64,000 bases of DNA from Anastatus disparis (taxonomy: Eukaryota; Arthropoda; Insecta; Hymenoptera; Eupelmidae): the NCBI GenBank assembly GCA_017163975.1, contig JAFFSR010000218.1:1240001-1304000 (forward strand). Direction: 5' to 3'. The notes below the pieces were generated by a model. The model searched no databases, had not been told where the DNA came from, and saw only the letters and a list, made by a program, of their open reading frames with translations. A program made the translations under genes and the position numbers. This document shows positions 13,401-29,170 of this stretch, one piece after another; position 1 is the first letter of the stretch, and each line of letters starts with the position of its first letter.

Positions 13401-16400
13401 GACGTTATAATATATTGGATCTGCTTACATTCATGCACATACACCAATCTTATCGCTTCTAATTCTTTTTATTTTTTTTTTATTTTATTGTGTGTGTGCT
13501 GTTGCTTGCGTATTTGCGTTTTGTTTTTGTCATCGATAGATAAAATGAAAAAAAAAAAGAGAGAAGGAAGGAAAGAAAGAAAGTAGTACTAAACACAATA
13601 CTGTTACTGAAGTGGTATTGTAAAAGGGATTTTGTGGTGACATTATTTTTCTACTTTATTTTTATAGCGAGCTTTTATTAACGTCATTTTTCATTCTTCA
13701 GATTTATTTTTGTTTTGCTTTGTGCTCATACCCTTTTTTTTCATTTTATAGGTTTATTAAATCATTTTCGCTCGATAATTTAAGGAGAAATTCGAAAATT
13801 ATAATTAGAAATTTTTTAATTTCTAAATTGCTTTTAGAAACTATGCATTTTTAATTGTTCCATATAGAAAATATTGAAAAACTAATAAATTAAACGGTAA
13901 TTATATTGATTTACGGATAATTGAATTTTTCGATATACTTTATTTAAGCTTTGTGAAAGTAACGTTTTATTAATGTTTATTTATTGAAAGTTTTCGATAT
14001 TCATTAGCAATTGGAATTATGATAAAAATGCGAATTTATTTTATTTCAACTCTTTATCGACAAAATCATAATTTTATTAAATTTGACAAATAATTATTTT
14101 TTCAATTATATGCTGTTATGTTTAATAAAGTCATTTTTATAAAAAATTAATATGGTTCCGAGCGCTTTTCATGTTCATTTTTTCCTTTGAAAAAATTTTT
14201 TATATAATATATTGCGCGTATCATTTTTCAATTGTATATGTTGGTATTTAATAAAGTCATTTTTATTGGAAAGGAATATTATTTTTAGTATTTTTATATT
14301 CATTAATTTTTTCATCAGAATTTATTGCGTACATAACTACATTGATATTTTTTTCAATATTTAAATATTAATTTTATGTTACTAAAAAACATTCAATTAC
14401 ATTCTTTATCTACATTATTTTTTTTTACAAAACGTGTGGTGTATGAATTTTCAAAAGATTTTAATCAAATCTTTCATTTTTTTTAATTAAAATAAAATTA
14501 TTTAAAAAAAAAAAAAAAAATAATAATTATTTAATTTCAATATGTACATCATTCAACAACCAACCCAAAATAATCAAAATCATTAATATAAGATAGAAAG
14601 AATGTTATCAGCATCATTATAAAAACAATATAGTCAATTCTTACCATCTATTAATTATAAACTTTTTATAAGCTCCCTCTTCCTCTTTTTTCCCTATTTT
14701 TTTAGTTGTCATTTTAAAAGGTCGCCTAATTGCGGGCTTTAAATTACAGCGGCCAAAGCAAGCTTCGTATATATAACCTGATTGGTAGACACGGCTCGTA
14801 GCACCGACTCTCTCGTGTATATATATATATATTGCTTCTCTTTCTGTATCACCTATATACACCGGGGCATAATTTAGGTTGTAAGGTTGTGCGGTGTATT
14901 AGTATTAGTAATAGTACCGACTTTAACTAATTACGCTAACGTGCTTTTTGTGCGAAATAAAGTAAAAAAAAAAGGGGGGGCTTTTAGCCATATAGATTTT
15001 AAAGGTTTTTCTTATTTTCTACATATCTTGTTTCCACTATATATCCGTCCACTTATACATCTGTCTGTCCGTTCTGTCTGATGTAGTTAGAGCTTTTTAG
15101 GTCTTTTTCCGCTAAGCGCCTCTTCTATTATTCTAATTCTCGAGAGGTTATTGGGTGATGATGTCTATGGAAAATGTCGTTAAATCTTTTCTTCCTTTTT
15201 GGGGGGCTATGGTGAATCGTGCGCGTTTTAATATTTATCGTTGTATTTACCATTTTGGATAAATTTAGATAAGATGGATTGTATAATGTAACGATTCATG
15301 AACGAAATAATTTAAGTTTGCCTGAATTGACGCTGTATTTATTATCAAAAAGGCTGTTCATTACAGTCAAGCTATAATTTTATTGCAACAACAGAGTACA
15401 ATTAAAGCGAAATTGAATATTGAATAGAGATAGACAATTTTAGACTGTTTTCAATTTGCCGGTTTTAATTCATAACGATGTTTCTATAAATATTTATAAT
15501 ATTATAACTTTGAATAACTTCAACAACAGCTTTGTGATTTGATTTGAGATTATTTTAAGAACAGAATTTGTAGAAGCGATACTGACAAAAGAACAAATTT
15601 TTCAGCTATAAATGATTTATTCGTAATTAATTTCGAGTATTAAATTTCATCGCTAGCCCAACACATTAAAATTATTGAGTTCCTTGTATACGAATTAATA
15701 TTAAATTTTCGGCTTTTATAACGTCGAATCATTGTTTACATAATTTGATAAAAATTCTGAAAAAGCCCAAGCAACAACTAATGAAACATTCACCCTTAAG
15801 CTATCCAAGCCAACATAAAGGCAAGGACTCAAACAACACAAAGATTAGCCCTACAAAAAAGATACAAAAAAAAAAGAAATAGGAAGAAAAGAAAAGAGAA
15901 ATCCTTTAGGCTTCTTTTTTCCAAAAAGCAAGCCGCAAGGGGTACCGTCACACACTATGACAGATATACATACCCTCATCCCCCTTAAAAAAAGAAAGAA
16001 AAAAAACATAATGTATAAGGAAAGAGAGAAAGCTTTACTATTAGACTTTCTCCCCCCCTTTTTTTCTCTCTTTTTTTCGACTACATGCAATGGCTTTTTC
16101 TCGGTTATTATAAGCCTTTATCGGAGCCGCTATACCGACTCTTTTGTCGGCCTTTTTTTTTGAATTTTTTTTTTTCTTTTTGTTTCGTTTACCTGACGAC
16201 AGCTTGTTTGCTTTGTATATTATTATAAATAAATGAGCTTTCAGTAACGAATGTGGATGACAAAGATGTTTCGAACGGTTTAATAATTCTTAAAGTAAAT
16301 AAAATACCCAACTTATAAAATCCGTTTGTTATGGGATAAAAATAGATGTATTTGATGATGTACTGGTTAATTTAATATAGAATTATGGAATCTGAACTAG

Positions 16401-19325
16401 ATTAATGAACGAATCTTATGATTTATAACTAGACTAAAAAATCTTATTTAATAATGATTTTGAAATATCTGCATTTTTATAACAATCTATCTCCATCGTT
16501 CTCAAATATGTTCAAATTGTATTGGGGAAAATTTTTCTTGAGACCCTTACAATAAATTTATTTGCATTTTGTCAAAGTTCAGAATTAATAGCTAACAATT
16601 TGAAACATTTGATTTTTTAACTAAATACATAAATATCATTAAAACTGAAAGCATGATATGGGTCAAATTGACCCGAATAAAAGAATCCCATTAAATTCAT
16701 TCAAATCATTTTGTGAAAAATGGTTTATTTTATACTTAACTACAAATTTTTTACGTAAATTATGCATTTGAATTTTTTATAACAACCCTAGAACTGTAAA
16801 ATTTATTATTTTCCTTAAAAGTTATATTTCAAATTCATAAATCCAATCATGATACTGTAACAACTTTGTATTGAATAACGAATCTAAAATCTTCTTAAAT
16901 CGTTTCTCAAATCACAAAGTAAACAATGATGTTACCATTTTCCAAAATCTATTATTTTCATCTAATCTGTTCATGATCAAAATTAGCTCGTCAAATTATA
17001 TTTCTAAACGTCCACTATAAATCTTCACTAAAACCAATGACAAACAAGAATAAATGATACCTCTGAAAGTGACTTTTCAAAATTTAAAAATCAATACCAG
17101 AATAGCCTCAGTCCAATAACAACGTAATAACGTGTTTTACTAAACCCCATAGTTAATACCTTTAAAGAAAAAGAAGAAAAAAAAAATAAACCTCATTTTC
17201 ATCCGTACACCCACACCCATTCATGTATATATGCTGTTAAAACAGCACTTCGTTTTCATTTACAATAGATTTGGTTAGAATATTAAGAAAAATGTAGAAA
17301 AGAAATCGAGTTAAATTTTACAGTTTTACTGGTCTGCGTACAGCAAAAGAGAAGCAGGGGTTCCTCTTCTCTCCTCCTCTCTCTCTTAGCAAACGAAACC
17401 ATAAAAGTGATTTTATTGTCTAGTCACCTTCCCCCTATACACACACGTACCTTATACACAAACCTTTAAAACTCAAAGCTCGAGAATTGGACGCACGCGT
17501 CAGCTGATACGTGAATCACCAAAGTCTAAAGCTATCGAATTTCTTTCTTTTAGTATAAGTTTAAAAAAAAAAAAAAAAAGGAATAAAGAAAGAGAAAGTA
17601 TTTCTAGTATATACGAGAAGGTTTAAATCGAATTTAAAATCCAATACTAAAGGTTCTCTCCGTACTTTTTTTCGTTGTACGTTCTCCCCTTTATGTTCTA
17701 CGGTTGTTTTCTTTTTAAAGCCTTTTTTTCTCTCTCTGTCTCTCTTGTTTCTTCGAAGAAGAGACTAATCAATGCGAGGAGATATTGTTTTTTAAAGGAT
17801 TTATGCGACGGATGCATATAGGATTTAAATGAAAAGTAACCCGCTGAAGGGTAATGGGATACTTTTATTAACGTTTGATTGGAATTGATGGTTATACTTT
17901 GTTGATTTTTCTTCTGCTTTTTTTTATGAGAATAAATTGACGAGGGGGAAGGAAATATTCAAATATTCTTAGGATTGAGCGTGACGCTGTTTTAGTTATT
18001 TTCAGCATTTTACATAATTTGTAAATAAGACATTATGACATCGGTTGTTAAATTTTATTCCTTTGTAAATTGAAGAGGTGATTTGGAATCATTATTTGAT
18101 ATAGTTTGATATTTAGTCTTTAAATTGAATACATTAAGTTTGAAATAAAATATTTTTGCTTTAAAAATACAATTTATTACAACGAATTTAAAAATCCTAA
18201 TTATTAAAAAATTACAATTAAAATGAATCAATGTAATGTATAAATTAAAATAAATAAAACAACTACCCAACAGTATTTATATTCCACTAACATATTTTTT
18301 TATAAACACGATTATAATCCTTTCCATAATTATTGATTGTACTATAAACTCTGAAAGAATCCTTAAGCTTCGAGAGTAACCAAACACTGCGAAAAGAAAA
18401 AAAAGAGAGAAATTTACAAGCACTTCTTTATACCCTTATACTCAAAGTCTTTACCGCAAGTAAAATAAGCTTCGATCGAGTTTCGTTTAAACTTTATATC
18501 ACCGTAAAAAATTTTTCTTCTTCTTCTTCTTTCCATCAAAGACGCATGTACCAATATACCTTTTGTAATATGAAATCCCGCACGCAAAAATAAAGTAAAT
18601 AAATGAAAAAGAGGCAAAAAATAAACACACTGTGCACGGGCTCTGGTGGTAAATGAAAAGACTGCGCAAGCTCGTGTAATTAAGTTCTTTCTCAAGAAGA
18701 GAGCAGGCTGAGGATGAGAAAAAGAGCACAAAGTAAAAAGATATATATATATGTATATATAAACCTTTTCTCTTGAAATATTTTACTATAATTCTCGTGG
18801 TTGTAACGCGGAACGAGTATACCCTAGCACCCAGCTCTCTCTCACTCTCTTTTTACTTTGGGACAGAGAGAACGGTTAGCCCCGCGTGAAATTTACAACG
18901 CGGAAAGTTTACTTCTAACACTATAACGCAATCCCTTGTAAAACTCGCGACTTTACGAGCCGAGCCCACTGAGACTTACGTTCTCTATCTTTTTTTTTCT
19001 TATTTTTTTTCTTCATTTCTCTTTCTCTCTTATGCTCTTTTGAGGTTGTGTATGAAAAGAGGACAAGATTGTAAAAAATACAGAAAAGACAAATTGATTG
19101 CGATGAATTATTAAGTGAGTTAATAAAGAAAATTTACATGATAAAAACAGAGTGGGTGGGTTGAGAGAAAATTAATTTTTTTTTTCTTATTATTTCATTT
19201 TGTTTAATGTATTTGGAAATAAAATAAATAATTTAGGATAGATAGATAGATAAGCATTTATTCATATAAATATACAAAAATACAATGAATAATGTAAAAC
19301 GAATTGAAAATTTTTTTTTTTATAA
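10417..19325. other. Non-coding AT-rich spacer or intron
   Basis: No supported gene. There are homopolymer and CT tracts (13268-13310, 16050-16080, 17380-17400, 17725-17750, 18836-18855) and a TA run at about 14817-14832. The open frames at 12029, 12754, 15851 and 18414 are lysine- or phenylalanine-rich and arise from simple sequence. A more GC-rich patch at about 18805-18975 is unexplained. Confidence 0.6.
19238..19252. repeat. (GATA)n microsatellite
   Basis: Three to four consecutive GATA units, about 75 bp before the tail end of SINE copy 3. Confidence 0.8.
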
Positions 19326-19516
19326 TTATTTAACGTCACTGTATTTCAGCAATCATTGCGATGCTGATTAGCGATGGAGGTCATTTCAGTGTGTTTTTTA
19401 ACAAAGCACATGTAACGTACAGTGGTGTCTGTATAAATCGGCCGAGAGCGGGATTCGAACTCGAATCCTCGAGATTACGAATCCATCGCTCTACCGTCTG
19501 AGCCACTTACGACCTC
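19326..19516 (-). mobile_element. tRNA-derived SINE, copy 3
   Basis: On the minus strand it starts GAGGTCGTAAGTGGCTCAG. It carries the GGTAGAGCGATGGATTCGTA region, a B box GAGTTCGAATCC and the shared body (ACATGTGCTTTGTT). The tail contains AGTGACGTTAAATAATTA. The terminal arm partner reads CACTGAAATGACCTC, so the long-range helix is retained with a small disruption. A T-rich stretch on the plus strand at about 19310-19321 represents the A-rich tail. Confidence 0.88.
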
Positions 19517-22500
19517 TCTCTATTAGAAACTGTTTATTCTTTTATAAAGTATATTTTACAAAAAGGACCTGTAAATTTTTCAATTATTATTTTTCATTTC
19601 TTTTAGCTACAAACATTATTATCTTTTATTAAAAAAACATACATAAAATATTTATTCCTAACAAAGATATAATATTAAAATTAAGAAAGATAAAAATTTA
19701 CTTAAATTACATTTAGATATAACATAATGATTTTAAGTAATTCGATGATTAAATAAAAAAAGAAAAAAAAAATGAGATTTTAATGTAGTTTGACTCACTT
19801 TCGAAGATGAAAATAGTTTACTTTATAGGTCGAATTGTTTTCAAAGAAAAGTTTCGTAAGATTTTAATACTAGTAAAACTTTTCTCTATCGTGTATACTT
19901 TGATTCCCTTGAGAACCAATCTTTTAATAGTTCAAATTTTCATATAGAATAAAAAAAACTTTTTTTTCTTACGTTAAATATTAGAGTCTCGAATAATTTG
20001 AATAGCTTAATAATTAGCTAAAAGAATTATAATGAAGAAGGCGCGTTTTTAATTATTTAAACTTTTCGAGTCTCATTGAAATTTATAAAAACGCATTACG
20101 AGAGAAAGTTTTTATAAGTAATCTGTAGCGTTGATAATAATTGCTCGAAGAAATCGAATATCGTTTTCATGAAAAAAAAGTATACAATCGACACTTGAAG
20201 CTTCTCTTTTTTTCCATTCCTTTTTATATTTTCATACGTCGCTCAACAACAGAGAAAGTTTAAAAAGTCAATGACTATGAAGCGTAAGAAAAGTAGTTTG
20301 TTATTTATATCGGGATCGTTACAAAAAAAGAGGAGAATAAGAAAAAGAAGAAATGAAAAAAAAAAAAAAACATTTTAACTACCTGAGAAATTGCTAGTAG
20401 ACACTTTAATATCCATTTTTGCATTGCCAAGTAAAAGAGAAAGTAGAATCTTATTTTTATAAAACTTTTGGAATCATTTGAGCGTACAAATATGGCAAAT
20501 TATAATACCGAAGTGTAAAAAATTTGTTATCTTATAACTTTCATAATTCTGTAGAAGTTAGAATGGAATATTGTGAATGATGAATCAATTATGGACTGGA
20601 TATGCTACTATAATATTTTGAAAAATTTTTCAAAAGAATAATTTCATTAATTTTTTTATAAAATTAATATTTAATGTTAAAATAATTTCAATCCGAAAGT
20701 GGTTACAAAGACCATTCAAAATTTTTGTAATAGAAAGGTCATTAGGTTCTATTAATTCACTATTAGAATTAAAATTAAAAAAAAAACGATATCAAAGAAA
20801 TTGTATACAATGTGACCCGTTTTTAGAAAATTAAGTCTAATAACATTTCATGTCCATTTATTCAAATTTAATATATTCATTCTCAGTACATCTTTAAAAT
20901 GTCCCAATAAATATAAAGTAAAAGAGTTTTAAAAAAATGTAATTTCCCTCCTAAAAAAGGAAAGTTAACTAAAAGGGGTGTTAATAAAGAAAAAAAAGAG
21001 AGTACACACAGTAAACACCTTAGCCATTTAATCGTGATCTCATTGTTGTTGCTTGTAAAAGAGAGAGAAAAAACGCAAAAAAATAAAATAAATAGAAGCT
21101 ATTATTTTTAGATGTGTTAAAACGTGATAATAGTAGCATCGTTTTTAATTACCTTGTATAACAACCCTTCTGGCACTAAGTGACTTTCGTGGGCTCTCTT
21201 TCTCTCTTTCTCTCTCGGTGTGTTTACCAGAGCGTCACATCTGCGGAACAGCCCAACCCTAGCTCTTGTACAAATACTATAGTATGTCGTGAGGGTATAT
21301 TAGTGGTCGACGGTTAAAGGGGGGGATGGAAAACCTTTTGTAAATTTGTTTTCTTACTTTATTAAATGTTAAATTAAACTTTTGTATTAAAATAACACCT
21401 GATGTTTTCTTACTGTTAGGAAAAATAGGAACGTCTGAGTTTAAATTTTTTTCAGTGTTTTATTTAGGTTTCCGTACTTTATTTTTGTTATTTCATATTA
21501 TTGGTCAATTTCAATTTTCATTTTTGTTTGAAAATAATTTGTAAAAGGTTAATTTACAATGTGTTTTGGAATCGCGTGTAAAAAGCATTGTTTTATTAGC
21601 AAAATTTTCTTTTGAATAGTAAAAATAATGCATATGAAATGTGCTCCAAAAAATTTAAATTAAAATTTATTTTTTGTTTTACAATTTTTTACCAAAATAG
21701 AGTTTTTAAATTAATTTTTGGATCAAAGTAAATTTTTAATTAAATTTAATATACTTGCACAAATTTTACTCTTAAATAAGTAAGTTAATTGTATAATAAA
21801 CCTTTTCTTTTTCTTCACAAACAAAGAATTTTGTTAAATAGTGAAAATGAATTTCAAAATATTATTATAATAAAAGCATTTTTTGAGATAAAAAACGAAA
21901 ATTTTTCAGAAATTTTTAAACGCGTTCGTGTGTTTTTACATGCATATACCTTCAAATCTTAAAAGTCGGTAAATTAATTTCGATTTAATACGCCTGCGCT
22001 TCCATGTAATTGTCATCCTTTCGTGACATAGAGTAATCTTGATTTCTTTTTGTAATACGTGACTTATAATTTAAAAACTATAAATGATAAATTAGTCGAA
22101 TAAATTACAGTACACTTTCTGAATGAAATTGCCTCGCGGCTCTGTAGGAGAAAGTTTTTCCACGAATCAAGATTACCTTTCTATTGATTAACGTTAATAT
22201 TAAAAAACAAATTATTTTCATACATATTGCATTAAAGTTTAAATCTGAATTTTTCAAATGGTTTTGCATATGTATCATGATATGAAGTATTGCTTTAATA
22301 TTATTAAAAAAAATAAATATTGTGTTTAGTTAAATATTTAAATTTTTATTTTTATAGTTCTATAAAGTAAAATAATTTTAATGAAAAAAATCATGTTTGT
22401 ATGATTTTTGATGATTTTGATTATCTTTACATTTTTGTAATTTTACAATGGTATAATTTATTGAATAAAAAAGTTAAATAGTTCATAAAGTAATTATTTT

Positions 22501-25500
22501 CTGAGATATTTAAGGTTATGTAATTTTAAGTTTTGTTACAATTATTAATTAAAGTTAGTTGACTTAATGCATTAAACGCATACATCTGTAGAATAATTTA
22601 ATATTTATAAAACCATGTTAACATTTGAATTATCAATTTGAACTTACTTTTATAATCGAAAATTAATGTTTGAGGAAACCAAATGTCAAAGTATTGACAA
22701 TGGTTTATTATTTTAAAAATTAAATTTAAAACTTTCTTTGTAAAATAAAATATTTATCATTGCATTTTTTGGACACTTTTAATTAATAATAATATAAAAG
22801 TTTGTTTATGAATTTAATTTTTTTAATAAATGCATCGAATCGCACAAACTTTTAAATAAACTCAGTTTGTAAAAGAAGTTTAACATTTATTTCAACAAAT
22901 GCCAGTATCAATAATTATACTTTAAAAAAAAAGATGCTTTTTTCCAAATGCACATGTTATACGTACGCTCGTCGTTAATTTGGGGAGAAAAAAGGTAGTT
23001 TTCATTAATGGCAACAGTGTATATTCCACAAATATAAAGTTGTCTTGTGCAGATTTTCCAATTTGCGTTAAGTTAATCTAGACTATATAGCGGAAGTGAA
23101 AATGACTATTAAACGACAATTCGTTTTAAAAGCAGAATCAGGTGCTTTGGTAGACTCGTTTTCAGGTTGAATTAGATAACGTTCCATTGCCGATCCTTTT
23201 TGTTGAAAACAAATGTCGTTGGATTTAAAATAAAAAAAAAAGATAAATATATAAAGAAACAACAAATTGAAGCGTACCAGTCAACGAGAAAGTAATTGAC
23301 ATTTCATTAGAAACGTTTACCAGTTTTACGTATAAATAACTTGTTTTGTTTTCTTTTTTTATATTTTACAAATTGAACGCTAGCTTTATAAGATCAAATT
23401 AATGCGTGTTTGTAATTATAATGAAACTCTTTCTTCATCAGGTGGATTTACAAATTGCTATTGTTAACAACATAATACGTATTGTATTGCATTTAACGTT
23501 CAATAATATGATTGTTTAGTAATTAATATTAATCTATTATTTATTTATTTGTTTAAAATGTAGAATGAATCGATGTAAATAAATGAAACTTATGCGACTG
23601 CTTTATATTTAGCTAAAAATTGTTTTAAAAATAAAAGTGTACATCAAATTCATATAAGAAACTTCGATAAGTAATTATACACAAATTTGACTATTATATT
23701 GACTTTTTAACACAACGACAAAAATTTGTAATAAAAAATTTTAAACAAAAGAATTAATTACATCTGGAAAAAATGATTCGAAAAATATTGACACATTTTT
23801 TTCAATTAAATATTTATCAATAATACAACAAATTGAAACATTATCTAACGTCACGATTATTTTTTACACTCAAGAAATAATATGTCTGTATATCAAAAAA
23901 CCGTGACATCATACGATATTTCAATCTGTTTTATACTTTTTGATAAATAATCAATTTAAAAAAAAAGAAAAATTACGTATTGATTATTTTTTTAAACTCT
24001 TTCTTGCGTATATAATGGATTGCTTCATGCAAAATGTTAATTATTCATAAGAATAAAAGTGACTTATTTTTTAAACACATAATAGCAAAAATTATCTGTT
24101 TTGTTAAAATTTTGTTAAAACTTACCAATGAATTAAAAAAATGAAATCACAATTAAGATCATCAATTTTTAACTCCAATCAATACTTAATAGAATCCTCG
24201 AATTACAAATGATCTTTACGACACCGCAAGAGGAAATAAGAAGTCTCAACCACTTATGTACAGTTACGTGAATCCTTAAAAGTTTAACTAAGACTCTCTC
24301 TCGGTGTTAAAGGATGGTTGTTCGAGAAGGAAAGTAAAAAATTTAAGTGTCCACTTTAAAAAGCACAGGAAAAGAAGAGAGAAAGAGAAGTGAGCGTGTA
24401 AGCAATGAGAAGCGCGTTCACGGCTAGGATAATTGCATTGCGACAAAGAAAAACCTGCAGTTTGCATTACACTCGCGCAGTAGCAATATTCTTTTTTTTT
24501 TCATTAAAAAAGAAAGGAAAAAGAAAAATCAAGAATGTTTTTCGTTGACTGCTTCATTATTTTTGGTACGCTGAAATTTAAACTAGTTTAATTTTAACGG
24601 CACATTACGCTTTTAATTACTATCAACGTCTCTGCCTTTTTAATACATATTTCAACGAATTTTATTTGATTTCGACTCGATATGATCATCGACTATTTGT
24701 ATTTAATTAATTTTTCTTTCTCTGTTGTTTGAATTTACGATTAAAACTTTGATTCAACGTTATGCTCCGAAATAAATGTTAATATAAAGTAGTTTCTTAA
24801 AACTTCTCATAACCTACATCAATTAACTTACAAATTATATATGAAGTTTGAACTTGTTACTTCAAGTATATTAAAACTGTAATTTATCTCTGCTTAACTT
24901 TGTCACATTATATTAAAAGCACTCATCATTTACAAAATACATAAACTTCAGTAGCTTTTCATTACTTGCGTTTCTTATTATTTTAATGAAAATGTTTAAA
25001 CAATAAATTTTTTTTATTAATTTTTAATTTTAGTGAATATTTAAATTTTTATTAGATTGTAATTTTAGATGTACTTTCGTAAGTTTTATTTTTTTTCACT
25101 TTTTTTTTGCTGCTAAAATCTGAAATTGAAATAGATAAATGGATTGGATGGATTGATAAAGATTTAAATTTACTCTGATTTCCTCCTTGAATGCTTATAT
25201 TGAAGCATCTAAAAGCTCATAAGGATTCTATTTCTTTAAAAGCAAACAAATTACTGTTGCTGATTAAAATTTTTTTTTGTACTCTAACTTTCAGTCGATT
25301 TGCATTAAATTAAAAAACTGTTTAGCTTTAAAAAAACATAGAATCTACGTGATAAATTATTAAAAATTGTTAATCTATACTGAAAATGTAAAATTTTAAC
25401 AGCAAGGATTTAAATACAGTTGTATCAAGCAGAGTTTCATTATTATCATGAACAGAATCCTCCAATGATCATCGCACGAACGAATCACAATATAACCTCC

Positions 25501-28500
25501 ATACCATGCCATAATTGATTCCCTACGTTTCCCTCTTGATACGCAACCGTACATTGTACTTTTGCAATATATCTCTTTTTTTTCAGATTTTCACCGTTGA
25601 TGCACACGCATGCATAACGAGCAAAAAAAAATGCCTTTGTTGATTGCTACTTGTCGTCTATGTGTTTATATATAGGTATACACGCACAGCTACTAAGCAA
25701 AAGGCAACTAGCCATAAAGTTATCATAAACTTGCGCATCTAACATGCCAGTAAGTTGCAAACTTTACGAGGCTTTATTATGGTTGTAGTGGGTAGTAATA
25801 ATAGTGGCAGTAAGAAGGCGCTAGTAATCATCGCCTAAGGTGTATAGGTTATGTTCTTACGTGTATATACGCCTTATTGCCTTTTTCGACACATACTGGA
25901 GTAGTATGACAAGGTGATGTGTCTTGGCAGCTCGTAAAAAATAAAAGAAAAAAAGGAAAAGATAACTATATGTTATACAGAAGAGGTTAAAGTCATCTTC
26001 TTCTATTTCTTCTTCATCATCATCTTCCTTTTTTTCATCCTCTATATCTTCTTTTAACTTTGTCAATTTCCCGTTCAGATGCTTGCCTGTTGGATCGGGT
26101 GTGTATGTGTGAGAAAGGTAAACTAACGAGCCCACGTAATTTATTGCTCTACTAGTATTTGTAGTGGCTGTACTTGATTAGGTTTTATCTTATTTTATTA
26201 TATCGCGCACTTAATTCTTAATGGAAATCCATTGGGGAACGGAGGGTATGATGCAGCAGCGCAAGTGCAATTTTTCGTTTATTACTTATTGCTAGGACGG
26301 TGCTCCTCAAGTAGCTCTTGTTTTAGTGGCTAACATTAAGAATTATTGAAGATGAATATAAAGCCATAATGTGAATCTTGCAACGTAAAATATACAAATT
26401 TATTTATCGCTACTGTTCAATTCTCTTGGAATTAATATTAAATAATATTCCAAAAATATACTGAATCCCTAATGATGATAATATTGATTTTCATTAGAAT
26501 AAGTAAAGCCAACAAAGGATGTAATGTGATGTTTACATTAATATGTTAATGAAAGTTACATCCATAATAGTTATTATCTCACTTTATTAGCTGCTGTTTA
26601 ATTACGTTCGATCAATCAAATAAACATTATTATCATAAATTGATCCGTCATTAGTTTGATTGACTTAAAATCCAATTAATGAGCATGAAATAGAATTCCA
26701 AATGTATTCATAGTCGATCGTTAAACATTTTTTTAAATGCTGATAATATTTATATGACAATCTTAGAAATGCTACCTGGTGGTCGAATATTCTCATTTGC
26801 AACGATGCAGGTAATAATATTTCCATTTTGTCAGGACACTTTGGAAAAGTATTTAAGATTAATTATGACTTCTGTATACCCAGTACGAATGCATAATCTG
26901 GTAATAATTCATGTAGATAAATGAGCTTCAAAGTAGAGCAGTGATAGGACGAATGATAGGAGTAGAAATCGTGGATAAAATTTTTTGTAGAAATAGTTTC
27001 AGAAAATTTATTGATCCTACTGGCCGGTAGTTTATTTCTAATAAAATTACATAACGCTAAAAAGTAATCTGGTATATAAATGCTTTGTAACGATTCATAA
27101 AATGTTTTACGGTGCAGTTTTCTTATTTTATGTTTGTAATTCCTTATGTAATTCATCGATTGAATAACCGTTGAGAATTGAATAAAAGTGTTGGAAATCC
27201 TTTTCTTCATTTACATCTTATAACAATTTAAATCAATCGCTGCGTCATTATCAATTCTAACCTTTAAACTTTCGCTCCCTTTTAAACTCGATTATACACA
27301 ATCGTAGTCATCCTATAAAATTTCTTTTATTTCTTTTTTTTTTTATTTTTTATCTAACATCCGGAAACGGAAGAAATACTTTTTCCTCACCTTATTGGTA
27401 GATGGAACGAATTCTAGTTGTTACCTCCCTTCCCATCTTCTCTCTCTTTGGCCATCCTTTTCAAATATCGGACGTGATTCGATTTAGCGCATTCCGATTT
27501 AAACTTTTCTTCGGCCGCTACACTTCCCCCACTCCTGCCCCCCCCCCCATCCATGTGACATCTTCGCGCGAGTAATTTCCGCTTGATTAAGGCGAAAGGG
27601 GGAAGGTTTTGAAACGAGAAAAGGGTTAGAAAAGCCCATAGAAGAGTATGTCCGATATTAGGGGATCGAAGTCAACATCGAAACGTGTCATGCTGAGTTC
27701 CTTTTTTTTTCTCCATCCAACGCGAAAACCTTTCAGAACTTCTCGTTCTTCACATAGTTTTTTTCGATTTTTTTTCTATTTTTACAACCTTTTAGAAACC
27801 GCACAAAAGAAGAGTCAACGACAAGGGCTAAAATCTCGAAGACACGAGTTTTCTAATTAAATTTAATCGATGGTTAATTTGAGAACATTGCTAGCTGGGA
27901 ATTCAAGCTGAACACGCGTGATTTTTACAAGTTTGTTTTTTTTTCTTCTTCAGAATTTTTTTTTTCATTTTTTTTTATTTTTGAGGTTTGAAAATGTCTT
28001 TCGAATCACGTCGCATGGTCGTTGCAGTAATTGTAGAGCGAAAGAATTCCGTGCAAGCCTTTTTTTTTAACAAGGCAAATTTGTGAAATTTCAGTTGGAA
28101 ACTTTAATTCGATCGAAAACGATTAGTTAAGGTTTCGTGACCACCAATTCTTCTTTTCTATCTTTCTCTCTCGCGCTCTCTTAGCACTGGTTTCCTTCTT
28201 TTAAAAACTCCAAATGGATTGCCCAGTATGAACCGTTTAATGAGTTTCTTTAAATACTTTCTTTACTTGGAAGCGAAACGTTTAAATTTTTCGTCATAAA
28301 CTTTTTACAGCTGGAAATAAATGTACAAGATATTAAACTTTTTCTTTAAAAAAAAGGTTAATCTTTCATTTTTTCAAAACTAAAATAAATTATTATAATA
28401 ATTTTTTTTACTATTTTAGATCATTATTACATTTTATTGTAATATTTTTGTACAATTTTAGAATCTTATTATATTTTAGTAATAAAAAGAGTTTGACAAA

Positions 28501-29110
28501 AGGATATCGTTAATAAAAATTGGTATATTCTTTAATGGTCAGAACACTAATTTATAATCCAAATTAGTATTACATTATGAAAAATCGTCATTTGACAGTC
28601 CAAAACTAATTTTAATTTCTAACAGTGTTGCGTCAAAGTTATATACTAAAAAATTATTAATTTTAAAATCTAATTAAAAGGTTCATACTTTTAAAAACCT
28701 CATCTTTTAAATCTTAGTAATCCAGAGAAACAAGTAAATAGTTAAAACAATCAATTTCAACCCGATTAATTCGTAATACAAGTTTACCAGAACAAGCCAT
28801 CAAAAGTTTTTAAAATTCCAGCCTCAGGGAAATCTAAGCCTCCCAACTCGTATCATCATGAATCCCCTTAACGAAAACTAAAAAAAAGAAAAAAATATAA
28901 GCCGCCATTTCTTAAAATTTTCTACCTTGCGATTCTTATTTGAGCTTTAATGAATTATCGCTCTTTATCTGAATAATACAAAATGGAAAGCTTGTTAAAA
29001 TCGCAGTAGCCAAAGAAAATTTTAAAAGCAAAAGCAGTATAGCTTATGCTTGGTAATTGCTTTGCTATATTTTATTAAGGATAAGACTCGAGTTCTTTTT
29101 TTTCTTCTTT
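19517..29110. other. Non-coding AT-rich spacer or intron
   Basis: No supported gene. The minus-strand frame 26863-27210 (115 codons) is the longest plausible-looking one, but it has no recognisable domain or flanking signal. A C-rich run lies at 27539-27549 in a locally less AT-rich patch (about 27420-27620). The minus-strand frame at 25857-26135 contains a Glu/Asp-rich run made by a TTC/ATC repeat, so I do not trust it. Confidence 0.55.
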
Positions 29111-29147
29111 TCTATATTGACGTGTTTATCTTCCTTTTCTTTCTCTT

Positions 29148-29170
29148 TCTTTCTCTCTCTCTCTCTCTCT
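29148..29170. repeat. (CT)n microsatellite
   Basis: CT dinucleotide run. Frames on the minus strand here read Arg-Glu repeats and are artefacts. Confidence 0.85.

Noticed and set aside
26863..27210. 115-codon minus-strand open frame
   Set aside because: Fairly normal composition, but no recognisable family and no supporting signals; left unannotated.
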